DNA from: Anaerolineales bacterium
GTDB taxonomy: Bacteria > Chloroflexota > Anaerolineae > Anaerolineales > Villigracilaceae
Direction: 5' to 3'
Length of the DNA stretch: 64,000 nucleotides
NCBI GenBank assembly: GCA_014860745.1
Contig: JACZJC010000010.1
Span: forward strand, 57,435 to 121,434
Below are positions 1 through 9,139 of the stretch, in pieces. The notes under the pieces were generated by a model. The model worked only from the letters and a program-made list of their open reading frames with translations. It was not told the origin of the DNA and ran no database searches. A program made the position numbers and the translations under genes. Every line of letters starts with the position of its first letter. Position 1 is the first letter of the stretch.

Positions 1-1
1 C

Positions 2-220
2 TTTGCCGCTGAAGTGCAGAGTCACTATAACTTTATCGACCGCCAGCAGGGTTTCATTCAGGCGCCCAAGGCGGAAGGGGGCGTGGAAAAGGTGGGTTTC
101 ATGACCTTCTCTGCGGGATTGGTTTCCCCGAGTCTGCATTCGTTTGCCGATATTCGTGAGATCACCGAACTCGCAGCGGAGGCTCGAAGACAGGACGCGG
201 CGGCAGCCTCCACCGCGTAA
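2..220 (+). CDS. C-terminal fragment, possible degenerate GGDEF-like domain protein (5' truncated)
   Basis: An open frame enters from the left edge and stops with TAA at 218-220. Only the last 72 residues are visible. The stretch VEKVGFMTFSAGLVSP followed by FADIREITELAAEARRQ resembles the last strand and helix of a GGDEF-type domain (strand with a small-residue turn, then the helix that in active enzymes carries the Ad-x-AL pattern), but no catalytic motif lies in the visible part, so function cannot be assigned. Only 14 bases separate it from the histidine kinase downstream, so the two are probably co-transcribed. It could equally be another alpha/beta regulatory domain. Confidence 0.5.
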   Translation, partial: FAAEVQSHYNFIDRQQGFIQAPKAEGGVEKVGFMTFSAGLVSPSLHSFADIREITELAAEARRQDAAAASTA

Positions 221-234
221 GGCGAAATTTTTCC

Positions 235-3200
235 ATGTTGTCTGGGTTGGGAGTTAGCCTGTTTCTTGCTGGGCTGGTGGTGGTAGCGCTGGCCTGGGCG
301 GTATTACGTTTTTTGCCGCGCTTCCAATCAGACTCACCGGCAACTGCCAACTCGTTCCATTTTCCCGAAACCTCCAATACAAGTGAAGCCACCATCATCC
401 TCCAACCCGGCGGAAGGGTGGAATATATCAGCGACATGGCGCGTTCATATTTTGAACTGCGCGAGAACGAACCCTGCGACCTCGAAAGCATTGCGCGGCG
501 GGTGCGACCCACCGACGATTTTTTAGATTTGTGCGCAACTCCCGGACATAAACGCATTTCCATCGGCGGCAAGCTTGTGGATGTTGCTTCCTACGAAGTG
601 CCGGGCCCCTACCCAATGATGCTGCTCTCTTTGCGCGGAAGGACTTCCCTTGCGGTCGACCAGAACGCAGGCGCAACGGAGGAGATCCTGCAGGTGGCCG
701 CGGAATTCAGCCAGGGAATTGCGGCCAGCCTGAGTCTTGAATCAACCATCCGTTCCATCCTGGATAATGTCAGCCGTCTGATGCCTTCGGAAGTCCTGGA
801 ACTTAAATTATGGAATACTGAACGCCAGGCTTTGGTTCCCTACCGATTTCAACAGCCCAGTTCTGCCCGTGTTGTCACGGGTTCCCTCTCCCAATTCGGC
901 AGCCTGACAAACCAACTGGTATCCCTTCGCAAGCCGATCTTGCTGACCGATACGCGCGCGCCATCCGAGTTCACCAAAAACAATGAACTGCTTTTGATCC
1001 ATTCGTATTTGGGAATCCCGCTCATTGCGGGCGGCGAACTGGTTGGAACATTGGAGGCTGGCCAGACCAGCGGCGGGGAATTTGGCCAGCATGACCTTGA
1101 TCTTCTAGCCCTGGTCTCCGGCCAGGCGGCTGTTGCGATTCGGAACGCAAAATTATATGAAGAGGAACAGAAACGCGGCTCGGAACTCGCCGGCCTAGCC
1201 AACCTAAATCAGGCCTTGGGATCCGCGCGCGACTTGGATGATATTTTTTCAAAATTGGTGGAAAGCGTGGCACCCCTGTTTCCAGCTGAGATCATCGGTT
1301 TCATGCTTTACGACGAAGAGAAACGCACGCTTGAGGGGAAGCAGCCCTTCCATGGATTGCCCCCGCATTTTGTCCAGATCTATCGGACGGTTGTGCCCGC
1401 AGACAGCCCAGCGGAAAAGATCATCACAAGCCAGAAACCCATCATCACCCAGAGCACAGTCAACGATGGGAATTGGCAGGCGCTCGGCCTTGCGGATGTA
1501 GCAACTGCGGCCAGCCTGCGCGATAACGCACTCATTCCGCTTCTTTCTTCGGGACGCATGCTCGGCTACTTTCAAGTTGGCCATCACACCCAGGGCAGTT
1601 CCGCTTTCACAGCGGAAGAACTTCGACTAATGAATATCGTGGCAAATCAGGCCGCAGCCATTATCGAAAATGTGCTCCTTGTGCAGCAGGCCCGCGCGCG
1701 CGCGCAGCGCGCAGATGCCTTGCGCCGAATCGCGAGTCTTTCCGGTTCCTCCGCCACACTGGAGGAAATCCTGAAATATTCAGTTCAGGAACTGGCGCAT
1801 CTCCTCCAGGCGGATGCGGGCGCAATTTTCCTCCTCGACGAAACCCGCGGCGCACTCCGTCTGCGCCGCGAATCTACCTTCGGGGTTTCCGAGGAAACCA
1901 GCAACACCTTTATTCAAATCTTTTTGGATGACCCAAATTATCGTTTCACGGTTTCCGGCAGCCAGAAACCGTATTTCTCCGGCCGCCTGAGCATGGATCG
2001 AAGCATCCTTCCGGTATATCGCCCGCTGGCAACGGCATTAAATATGGAATCCGCCATTGTCGTCCCGCTGGTGGTGCGTGAACGGAGTATCGGCGAACTG
2101 ATGCTGGGAAGCAAAAAGGCCGATTACTTTAACTCCTACGATCTCCAGGTTGTCTCCACAGCCGCAGACCAGCTTGCCTCGGCAGTAGAATTCGCCAGCC
2201 TGCTTGCCCAAACAGATGATTCCTTGCGCAGGCGGGTGGATCAGCTTTCCGCGCTGACGCGGATCAACCGGGAACTCGGCGCCTCGCTGGATGTGAAACA
2301 CCTGCTTCAAGTCATCCATGATGAAGGCCTGCATGCCATTCAGGCGGATTGTTCATCGGTCGTTCTGTTCGAAACAACCAGCGATGAGAATGCCCCGCAG
2401 GTTCAGTATTTTGTGGGCTGTGAAAGCATGCGGGAATTGAACGAGATCGAGCGCATGGTTGTCCGGAAAGGCGAACCACGTATTATCGAAGATTATTTGA
2501 AGGAAGGCATCCTTCCCGTTCATGATGGAGCACGCTCCGCGATCATTGTGCCAATCATGTACCAGGCGGGCACCGTTGGTTTGATAAGCCTTCATTCCGG
2601 TTTGGCGGGTTACTTCACCCCGGAAGTGATTGAGCTTGTGCAGACGCTGGCCGTGCAGGCAGGTATCGCATTGGTCAATGCCCAGCGTTATCAGGCGGAG
2701 AAACAGCGCAGTGAATTAATGCGCCGCCGTGCAGATACGCTCGTGCGCCTCACAGATGTTAGCTACACCCTTGGGCACGACCAACCCCTCGACCAGGCGT
2801 TGCAGATCATCGCGCGAGGCATTCGCGACTCCACACCATTCCGTGTAGTGTTGATGAGCGTCGTCGAGCCGGATACCGGATTGATGCGCCGCCTGACTGC
2901 CGTGGGTATCCCGCAGGATACGTTGAATGAATTGCTTTCCCGAAAGCAGCCGCTTTCGAGCGTGCAGCAGCTCATTCGGCCGGAGTTCAAGATCAGCCGT
3001 TCCTACTTTATTCCAGTGGACAAGGCGCCCGTGATTCCTACAGACCTGCACATGGTAACGCTGGATGTTTCAACTGCCGCAGGTGCTGCCAGCAATGCCT
3101 GGAATGCGGATGATTTTTTGCTTGTCCCGCTCGAAAATGCAGAAGGACAGATCGTGGGGCTGATCAGCCTCGATGACCCATCCAACGGTTTGCGACCCGA

Positions 3201-6200
3201 TAAAGCGACCATTGAAGCGGTGGAGGTTTTCTCGGCCCAGGCAGCGTTGTTGATCAGCAATACTCTCCGCCAGAGCGAATTACGCACGAGAATCGATTCC
3301 TTGTCTTCCGGGCTTCAGCGTCAACAGAAGCTTCTCGATATTACTCAAAATGATCTGCCAGTTCTCCTGCACAAAGATCTCGAGCAGACCATCTCCATGC
3401 ATAACCTGGACCGGCGCGCCCAGCGTGTGCGCGCGGGCCTGGCCATTACCGAATCCGTCAGCCGCCAGTTGGATACCTCCTCGGCTCTCTCTGCGCTTGG
3501 CCGCGAGACATTGACGCAGTTGGGCATGTCTGTGGCGCTCGTGGCCGAAAATACCGTCGAAGGCCCGCGCCTGCTGCATGTGCTGGGAAGTTTCCCGCGT
3601 TCCACAAATGTAGAGGCTCTTTTCGGTCAAAGGAATCCATTGCGTGCCAGCCTGCAAACGGGCAAGCCGATCCTCATATCTAATTTGGATGAAGATGATG
3701 AATGGCGCGATGCCTCCCTGCTAACCTCCCTGCGGGCGAAAGGCATTCTCTGCCTGCCTGTGCTGGTGGAAAATAAACCCGTGGCGGCCATGCTTGCCAT
3801 TAGCCCGGAAACCATGCCCGATTTTACGGAAGAAGACCACCAGGTCTATTTGCAAATTTCCCAGCAGACCTCCCTCATCCTGCAAAATATTTCCCTGCTC
3901 ACCCAAACGCGCAGAAGATTGGAAGAGGTGAATCTCCTGCTCGATTTCAGCCGCCAGTTGTCGGCTATGGATCCGGAGGCGATCATCAAATCCCTGCTGG
4001 ATAGCGCGCGGAGAGTCCTCCCGCATGCCCATGCCGGCGCTGTGCTGATCTGGAATCCAAAGACCGATTTACTGACCCCGCGTGAGGCTTCCGGGTACGC
4101 TGATAATGCCAGCATGATGAATATCAACTACCGCATGGGAGAGGCCCTGCCCGGAAATGCGTTCATGAGCAAACATCCGCGCCGCGTGGATGAGATCAAC
4201 TTTGCGCGCGATTACAACCTGAGCACCGACAACCTCGCCTTGTACCGCCAGGCCACCGGCGGACGATTGCCTGTTTCAAGTTTGCTGGTTCCCATTGTTT
4301 CCCTCGACCAGAATCTCGGCCTGCTTGTTTTGGATAATTTCAATACCACCTCCGCCTTCCGCGCGGAAGATGAAGCGCTTTTGCTCTCCCTTGCCCAGCA
4401 GATCGCGCTCTCTTTGGATAACTTGCGGCTCGTGCAGACCACCCAGGAACGCGCCGGGCAGTTGCAGGCTTTGAATGATGCCGCCGCTTCCCTGACCTCC
4501 AGCTTGCGCAGCGACCAATTGGTTAATTTACTACTCGACCAATTAAGCTCCATCCTCCCATTTGACACCGCCACGCTCTGGCTGCGTGATAAGGACCGCC
4601 TCATGGTCGCATCTGCGCGCGGATTCTCAGATGCCGAACAGCGGCTTGGCCTGACGGTTTCGGTTTCCGACAGCGCACTCTTCAAGGAAATGGCGCAGAC
4701 CGGCCAGCCGATCCTCGTCAAGGATGTACGCGAAGATTCGCGCTTCCTGCCGGTGGAAGCCCCGCGCCTTTCCTGGCTCGGCATTCCTTTGATCTCCAAA
4801 GGCGAACTGGTTGGCGCGCTTGCGGTGGAAAAATGGCAGGCCAACTTTTACACCCGCGAACAAATGCAGGTCGGGCTTACCTTTGCAAGTCAGTCGGCAG
4901 TATCACTCGATAACGCCCGCCTTTACGAAGACAGCGTCAGCCGCGCAACGGAATTGGACCAGCGTTCCCAGCGCCTCACCACTCTTAACCGCTTCACATC
5001 CGCGTTGACCGGTTCTTTGGATACAGAACAGATTTTGAATTTGACGGCGGATGAATTGCTCAAGGGATTGGGCGCGCGCCGCGTCTCTGTTGTGACCTTT
5101 GAGCGGGGCCGGGCGTACTGGAAGATTACCACCCCCCGGACGCGCATCAAACTTCCAAAGCCTTTGCCCGACTCGCCCATCTTTAGCCGCTTGCACGAAT
5201 CCCTGGGAATTTTCAATACCGATGACGCCCGCAGCGAACCGGACCTTGCCGACCTGATGGAAATGCTGGGCGAGAATACGACCGCCCTCCTGATTCTGCC
5301 GCTCACAAGCGGCCAGTCGCTTACGGCGCTGATCTTTGCCCAAATGATGGGCGAGGCGCGTTTCGGCATCAATGAACTTGAGGTGGGGCGTACGATCACC
5401 AACCAGGCCACCATCGCGCTCGAAAATGCGCGTTTGTATCAATCATCCGTCCGCACGGCGGAACGGTTTGCCATTCTGAACGAATCGAGCTCGCTCATCA
5501 GCGCTAGCCTTGATCCAGATGAAATCTACATCTCTGTCCATAAGGAGGCGGAACGCCTTGTGCCGATGGATTCTTTTGTCATCACTATTTATGATGAAGA
5601 AAAGAACGAGATCGATCCCGTTTATTTGTACGACCGTGGAAAGCGGCACCTCGGTGAGCGCGTTCCCTTCGGAAAGGGCATGAGCAGCGAAGTAATACAG
5701 ACCGCGCGCCCCATCCTCATTTCCAATGTTGAACAGGTCAACAAAATGGATACCATCGTGATTGCGGAAGAGGCGGAGGAGATCCAATCCATTGTGGCCG
5801 TGCCCATGATCGTGGGCAACAAGGCGCGCGGCATGCTCTCAGCTCAAAGTTATAAGCCGGGCATTTACACTGCGGAGGATATGCAGATCCTCGGCACACT
5901 TGCGAATCAGGCTATCGTCGCCATCCAAAACGGACGCTTGTTCGAAGAGACCCAGAACCTAGCCTCCACCCTTGAAAGACGCGTGGTCGAACGTACTGCC
6001 CAATTGCAGCGCGAACAGCAAAATACGGAAACCCTCCTGCGCATTCTTACAGAGGTCTCCTCCAGCCTGGACCTTGACCGTGCGCTCAACCGTACACTGT
6101 CATTGCTGAATGACGCCATTGGAGCGGAACAAGGTACCATTTTGCTCGTTCATGCTGAGGATAACCTTCTGCATTATCGCGCGGGGTATGGTTATCTCTC

Positions 6201-7638
6201 AGACCGCTCCAACCCCGGCGGGCGCGGATTTACATTGAAGATCGGCGAGGGTCTTGCGGGTTGGGTTGTGCAGCACCGCGAAGCAGTACTCGTCAACGAC
6301 CTGCACCAGGACCCGCGCTGGGTAAGAAGCACCGTTGCCGGTCAAGACCACCGCAGCGCCATCACAGTCCCTATGCTGGTGGGCGAGGATGTCATCGGCG
6401 CTTTGATGGTCTTCCAGCGCGCGCCCAATTTCTTCAGCGCTGAAATGCTCAACCTGGTGAAAGCCATTGCCAGCCAGGTGGCCGTGGCTATCAACAATGC
6501 CCATTTATATGAGCTCATCCGCGACCAGGCCGAACGCCTTGGCGTGATGCTTCGTAAAGAGCAGGAGGATGCGAGCCGTTCGCAAGCCATCCTCGAAGCT
6601 GTGGCAGATGGTGTCCTGGTCACCGGCCAGGATAACCGAATTACCTTTGTAAACTCTTCCACGGAAGGGATTTTAGGTGTGAACGATGCCCGCCTGCTTG
6701 GTAATTCACTCGATAAAGTGGGGGGCTTATTTGGGAAGGCAGCCACGGCATGGGCGGATACCATCCGCCGCTGGTCGGAGGATCCATCCTCGCATGAAAC
6801 AGGTGATTCGTACGCCGAACAGGTGGAGCTGGAGAATGATCGCATTGCTCTCATCCACCTTGCGCCGGTAATTTTACAGAAAGATTTTCTGGGAACCGTA
6901 TCCATCATCCGCGATATCACCCATGAAGTGGAAGTGGATCGTTTGAAATCGGAATTTGTGGCGACTGTCAGCCATGAACTGCGGACGCCGATGACAGCCA
7001 TCAAAGGATACGTGGACATTCTGACAATGGGCGCGGCGGGCGCCTTGAACGAAAACCAATTGCACTTCCTGGAGATTGTTCGCAACAACATCGACCGTCT
7101 GAACACCCTCGTCAGTGACCTGCTGGATATATCCCGCATCGAAGCGGGACGCATCACGCTCAACCCCCAGGCCGTGGACCTGCACAGCATCGCCGAAGAT
7201 GTTGTTGCCGAGGTTTTGCACCGTTCCCAGCGGGATAGCAAGCCAATGGCCCTTTCCCTGGATGTGCCCAGGAACTTGCCGCATGTCTTCGGGGATGGAG
7301 AACGCATCCGCCAGATATTAGGCAACCTTGTAAACAATGCCTATAATTACACCCCCCACAATGGGACCATCCGTGTAAATATTCATCAGGAAAACGGTGA
7401 GGTTCAGGTGGACGTTCAGGATAATGGTGTTGGCATCGCCATTGAAGACCAGGACCGGGTATTTGATCGATTCTTCCGCGGTGAAAACCCCCTGGTGCTT
7501 GCCACACCCGGAACCGGACTGGGACTGCCGATTGTCCGCCAATTGGTTGAGATGCAAAACGGGCGAATTTGGATGAAGAGCACGGGTGTGCCGGGGGATG
7601 GAAGCACATTTTCCTTCACCCTGCCCATCCATAAATAA
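235..7638 (+). CDS. Giant multi-GAF sensor histidine kinase (11 GAF, PAS, HisKA, HATPase)
   Basis: A 2467-residue kinase. A single hydrophobic helix (about residues 4-25) probably anchors it; a PAS-like segment follows (about 50-130). Eleven GAF-type modules start near residues 150, 322, 498, 675, 836, 1068, 1237, 1414, 1584, 1748 and 1933, each opening with a helix like LNxxxxxLxxSLDLDxIL and ending near QAAIAIENARLY. Then come a PAS domain (from about 2119), HisKA with SHELRTP (His2247 as phosphoacceptor), and a HATPase with the N box LVNNAYNYTP, DNGVGI and GTGLGLPI. GAF domains bind small ligands, cyclic nucleotides or bilins; none carries a chromophore or metal motif I can name. The response regulator 10 bases downstream is the obvious partner. 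GAF number is far above the usual one to four. Confidence 0.93.
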   Translation: MLSGLGVSLFLAGLVVVALAWAVLRFLPRFQSDSPATANSFHFPETSNTSEATIILQPGGRVEYISDMARSYFELRENEPCDLESIARRVRPTDDFLDLCATPGHKRISIGGKLVDVASYEVPGPYPMMLLSLRGRTSLAVDQNAGATEEILQVAAEFSQGIAASLSLESTIRSILDNVSRLMPSEVLELKLWNTERQALVPYRFQQPSSARVVTGSLSQFGSLTNQLVSLRKPILLTDTRAPSEFTKNNELLLIHSYLGIPLIAGGELVGTLEAGQTSGGEFGQHDLDLLALVSGQAAVAIRNAKLYEEEQKRGSELAGLANLNQALGSARDLDDIFSKLVESVAPLFPAEIIGFMLYDEEKRTLEGKQPFHGLPPHFVQIYRTVVPADSPAEKIITSQKPIITQSTVNDGNWQALGLADVATAASLRDNALIPLLSSGRMLGYFQVGHHTQGSSAFTAEELRLMNIVANQAAAIIENVLLVQQARARAQRADALRRIASLSGSSATLEEILKYSVQELAHLLQADAGAIFLLDETRGALRLRRESTFGVSEETSNTFIQIFLDDPNYRFTVSGSQKPYFSGRLSMDRSILPVYRPLATALNMESAIVVPLVVRERSIGELMLGSKKADYFNSYDLQVVSTAADQLASAVEFASLLAQTDDSLRRRVDQLSALTRINRELGASLDVKHLLQVIHDEGLHAIQADCSSVVLFETTSDENAPQVQYFVGCESMRELNEIERMVVRKGEPRIIEDYLKEGILPVHDGARSAIIVPIMYQAGTVGLISLHSGLAGYFTPEVIELVQTLAVQAGIALVNAQRYQAEKQRSELMRRRADTLVRLTDVSYTLGHDQPLDQALQIIARGIRDSTPFRVVLMSVVEPDTGLMRRLTAVGIPQDTLNELLSRKQPLSSVQQLIRPEFKISRSYFIPVDKAPVIPTDLHMVTLDVSTAAGAASNAWNADDFLLVPLENAEGQIVGLISLDDPSNGLRPDKATIEAVEVFSAQAALLISNTLRQSELRTRIDSLSSGLQRQQKLLDITQNDLPVLLHKDLEQTISMHNLDRRAQRVRAGLAITESVSRQLDTSSALSALGRETLTQLGMSVALVAENTVEGPRLLHVLGSFPRSTNVEALFGQRNPLRASLQTGKPILISNLDEDDEWRDASLLTSLRAKGILCLPVLVENKPVAAMLAISPETMPDFTEEDHQVYLQISQQTSLILQNISLLTQTRRRLEEVNLLLDFSRQLSAMDPEAIIKSLLDSARRVLPHAHAGAVLIWNPKTDLLTPREASGYADNASMMNINYRMGEALPGNAFMSKHPRRVDEINFARDYNLSTDNLALYRQATGGRLPVSSLLVPIVSLDQNLGLLVLDNFNTTSAFRAEDEALLLSLAQQIALSLDNLRLVQTTQERAGQLQALNDAAASLTSSLRSDQLVNLLLDQLSSILPFDTATLWLRDKDRLMVASARGFSDAEQRLGLTVSVSDSALFKEMAQTGQPILVKDVREDSRFLPVEAPRLSWLGIPLISKGELVGALAVEKWQANFYTREQMQVGLTFASQSAVSLDNARLYEDSVSRATELDQRSQRLTTLNRFTSALTGSLDTEQILNLTADELLKGLGARRVSVVTFERGRAYWKITTPRTRIKLPKPLPDSPIFSRLHESLGIFNTDDARSEPDLADLMEMLGENTTALLILPLTSGQSLTALIFAQMMGEARFGINELEVGRTITNQATIALENARLYQSSVRTAERFAILNESSSLISASLDPDEIYISVHKEAERLVPMDSFVITIYDEEKNEIDPVYLYDRGKRHLGERVPFGKGMSSEVIQTARPILISNVEQVNKMDTIVIAEEAEEIQSIVAVPMIVGNKARGMLSAQSYKPGIYTAEDMQILGTLANQAIVAIQNGRLFEETQNLASTLERRVVERTAQLQREQQNTETLLRILTEVSSSLDLDRALNRTLSLLNDAIGAEQGTILLVHAEDNLLHYRAGYGYLSDRSNPGGRGFTLKIGEGLAGWVVQHREAVLVNDLHQDPRWVRSTVAGQDHRSAITVPMLVGEDVIGALMVFQRAPNFFSAEMLNLVKAIASQVAVAINNAHLYELIRDQAERLGVMLRKEQEDASRSQAILEAVADGVLVTGQDNRITFVNSSTEGILGVNDARLLGNSLDKVGGLFGKAATAWADTIRRWSEDPSSHETGDSYAEQVELENDRIALIHLAPVILQKDFLGTVSIIRDITHEVEVDRLKSEFVATVSHELRTPMTAIKGYVDILTMGAAGALNENQLHFLEIVRNNIDRLNTLVSDLLDISRIEAGRITLNPQAVDLHSIAEDVVAEVLHRSQRDSKPMALSLDVPRNLPHVFGDGERIRQILGNLVNNAYNYTPHNGTIRVNIHQENGEVQVDVQDNGVGIAIEDQDRVFDRFFRGENPLVLATPGTGLGLPIVRQLVEMQNGRIWMKSTGVPGDGSTFSFTLPIHK

Positions 7639-7648
7639 TGGAGTTGGA

Positions 7649-8023
7649 ATGGCGAGAATATTAATAGCAGAAGACGAACCCGATATCCGTGAACTGGTGG
7701 CGTTTACCCTGCGGTTTGCAGGCCACGAAGTCGTTGCCACCTCAAATGGGGAGGAGGCATTGCGCCAGGCTTCCGAAATCATCCCAGACATCATCCTGAT
7801 GGATGTTCGTATGCCGCGCATGACCGGCTACGATGCCTGCCGCGCCTTGAAGGCTGACCCTGTCCTTAAAGATATACCGGTCGTATTTCTTTCCGCCAAG
7901 GGGCAGGATTCTGAAATTCAGACTGGGTTGGATGCGGGCGCAGAGGAATACCTGCTCAAACCCTTCGCCCCCGACCAGTTGACCGAGCGCGTAAAGGCCA
8001 TCCTTGGAAAATTTGGAAAATAG
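7649..8023 (+). CDS. Single-domain response regulator (receiver only)
   Basis: A 124-residue CheY-like receiver. Acidic pocket E8-D9, phosphoacceptor D52 in ILMDVRMP, S82 and K104 in LLKPF match the family, and nothing follows the receiver, so output must be through protein contact or onward phosphotransfer. I chose ATG 7649 (GGAG at 7640-7643, then MARILIAED, the normal receiver start) over longer in-frame starts inside the kinase. It lies 10 bases after the multi-GAF kinase and 6 bases before the hydrolase gene, consistent with one operon and a cognate kinase-regulator pair. Confidence 0.93.
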   Translation: MARILIAEDEPDIRELVAFTLRFAGHEVVATSNGEEALRQASEIIPDIILMDVRMPRMTGYDACRALKADPVLKDIPVVFLSAKGQDSEIQTGLDAGAEEYLLKPFAPDQLTERVKAILGKFGK

Positions 8024-8029
8024 GAATTA

Positions 8030-8818
8030 ATGAGCGCGATCATTCTTGACGGTTCGATGGTGCATTATGAGGCTTTGGGACGCGGCCGTCCCATTGTCTT
8101 TTTGCACGGCTGGGCGGGCTCATGGCGGTATTGGATCAACGCCATGCAGGTTGCATCCACATCGTTCCGCGCCTACGCGCTCGACCTCTTTGGCTTTGGC
8201 GATACCTCCCGCGATCCATTGCGTTACTCCCTTGAGAAGCAGGCCGAGCTCATCAACCGCTTCCTTGAAGAAATGGGGATCGGCAAGGTTGCGCTCGTCG
8301 GCCACGACCTCGGCGCGTTGGTGGCTTTCACTTTCATCAAGCACTGGCCCAAGAGCGTGGACCGGGTCATGGCGATCAATTGTCCGCTTGAGTATGAAGC
8401 GTTGAACGCCCGCATGAGAACGGCTCCCGCGACGGAACTTGTCGAATGGCTGACCTCCCGCACACCGGAAGCCCTTGCCGCCCTTTCAGACGCTTCAAAG
8501 GTCGACCCGAAAGCTGTTTCTGCTTCGATGCTTGGGTTCCAGGCGAACAACCTTTTCGAAGGCGTGCGCAATCTTGGCATTCCCAGTTTATTCGTGTACG
8601 GCGCGAACGACCCCGCCGTGACTCTTCCCACCCAGGAAAAAACAGACGCCCTGCCATTGCACATGCACCAGATCAACCTCGAAGGAGCGGGGCACTTCCC
8701 CATGGTGGATAATTCCACCCAATTCAACCGCCTGCTTACCGATTTCCTCGCTCTCGACTCCGGGGTCAGCCCGCGTGAACTTCAGTTAAAGGAAGAATGG
8801 AAACGCAGGGTGCGCTAA
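8030..8818 (+). CDS. Alpha/beta hydrolase with an Asp nucleophile (epoxide hydrolase / haloalkane dehalogenase-like)
   Basis: A 262-residue cytosolic alpha/beta-fold enzyme with no signal peptide. The oxyanion motif HGWAGS is at residues 26-31; the nucleophile elbow GHDLGA places Asp93 where serine hydrolases have Ser; probable acid D194 (YGANDPAV) and base H222 (GAGHFP). An Asp nucleophile is typical of epoxide hydrolases and haloalkane dehalogenases, so esterase or lipase annotation would be misleading; the substrate is unknown. It is the third gene of the kinase-regulator operon (6-base gap) and is followed directly by an intrinsic terminator, so it may be a regulated output or simply co-expressed. 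Confidence in the fold is high and in the reaction low. Confidence 0.85.
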   Translation: MSAIILDGSMVHYEALGRGRPIVFLHGWAGSWRYWINAMQVASTSFRAYALDLFGFGDTSRDPLRYSLEKQAELINRFLEEMGIGKVALVGHDLGALVAFTFIKHWPKSVDRVMAINCPLEYEALNARMRTAPATELVEWLTSRTPEALAALSDASKVDPKAVSASMLGFQANNLFEGVRNLGIPSLFVYGANDPAVTLPTQEKTDALPLHMHQINLEGAGHFPMVDNSTQFNRLLTDFLALDSGVSPRELQLKEEWKRRVR

Positions 8819-8849
8819 AATACCGCGGGCTTGACTCGCGGTATTTTTT
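8818..8849 (+). terminator. Intrinsic terminator after the hydrolase operon
   Basis: A 10-bp stem (8818-8827 with 8837-8846) around a 9-base loop, continuing into a T run ending at 8849. It closes the kinase, regulator and hydrolase operon, directly before the thiamine promoter. Confidence 0.88.
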
Positions 8850-8851
8850 AC

Positions 8852-8880
8852 TTGACATCCCATCCCCACAGGCCTATACT
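8852..8880 (+). promoter_or_regulatory. Near-consensus sigma-70-type promoter of the thiamine operon
   Basis: TTGACA at 8852-8857 and TATACT at 8875-8880 with a 17-base spacer. The predicted start near 8887 is just upstream of the TPP aptamer. Confidence 0.85.
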
Positions 8881-8891
8881 CATTTCACAAC

Positions 8892-8978
8892 TGAACGGGG
8901 AGCCTTTCTGAAAGGCTGAGAGGAGCGTGAACGCGCTCGACCCGCAACACCTGATCTGGTTAATACCAGCGGAGGGAT
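8892..8978 (+). promoter_or_regulatory. TPP riboswitch (THI element)
   Basis: Contains the conserved core: GGGG followed by a hairpin, CTGAGAGG at about 8917-8924, GACCCGC, then ACCTGATCTGGTTAATACCA and GCGGAGGGA. The variable P3 arm (GAGCGTGAACGCGCTC) is a clean hairpin. It sits in the leader of thiN-thiBPQ and is followed 16 bases later by an intrinsic terminator, which fits transcriptional OFF control when thiamine pyrophosphate binds. Confidence 0.95.
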
Positions 8979-8993
8979 TTTACATAGCCATGC

Positions 8994-9022
8994 AAACATC
9001 CTCCGCCAGAGGATGTTTTTTT
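8994..9022 (+). terminator. Riboswitch expression-platform terminator
   Basis: A 10-bp perfect stem (8994-9003 with 9009-9018), a 5-base loop and a T run to 9022, placed between the TPP aptamer and thiN. No gene ends here, so its role is most simply attenuation of the thiamine operon. Confidence 0.88.
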
Positions 9023-9036
9023 ATCCCCCGCCAAAA

Positions 9037-9123
9037 GTGCGTCGCACCAAACGGGTGGATAAATCCAATAAACCAGCAGAATCCATTCTGTAGAATTTTC
9101 CTCTTAAGGTTGGTGCGACGCAC
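9037..9123 (+). repeat. REPIN-like element, copy 1 (87 bp with palindromic inverted ends)
   Basis: Left end GTGCGTCGCACCAA (9037-9050) and right end TTGGTGCGACGCAC (9110-9123) are perfect inverted repeats. Each end is itself an 11-nt palindrome (GTGCG-N-CGCAC). A second copy with the same ends and a diverged interior lies at 27089-27177. It sits between the riboswitch terminator and thiN, inside the operon leader. Confidence 0.75.
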
Positions 9124-9139
9124 CCACAGTAAGGCAAAT

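Noticed and set aside
6342..7337. Minus-strand open frame of 331 codons opposite the kinase domain of the multi-GAF kinase
   Set aside because: It is Ser/Arg-rich without motifs and lies exactly opposite a well-supported HisKA/HATPase region; typical antisense shadow in GC-rich DNA.
8927..9139. N-terminal extension of thiN through the TPP riboswitch, terminator and REPIN-like element
   Set aside because: The frame is open by chance; a good RBS and the family start are at 9140.
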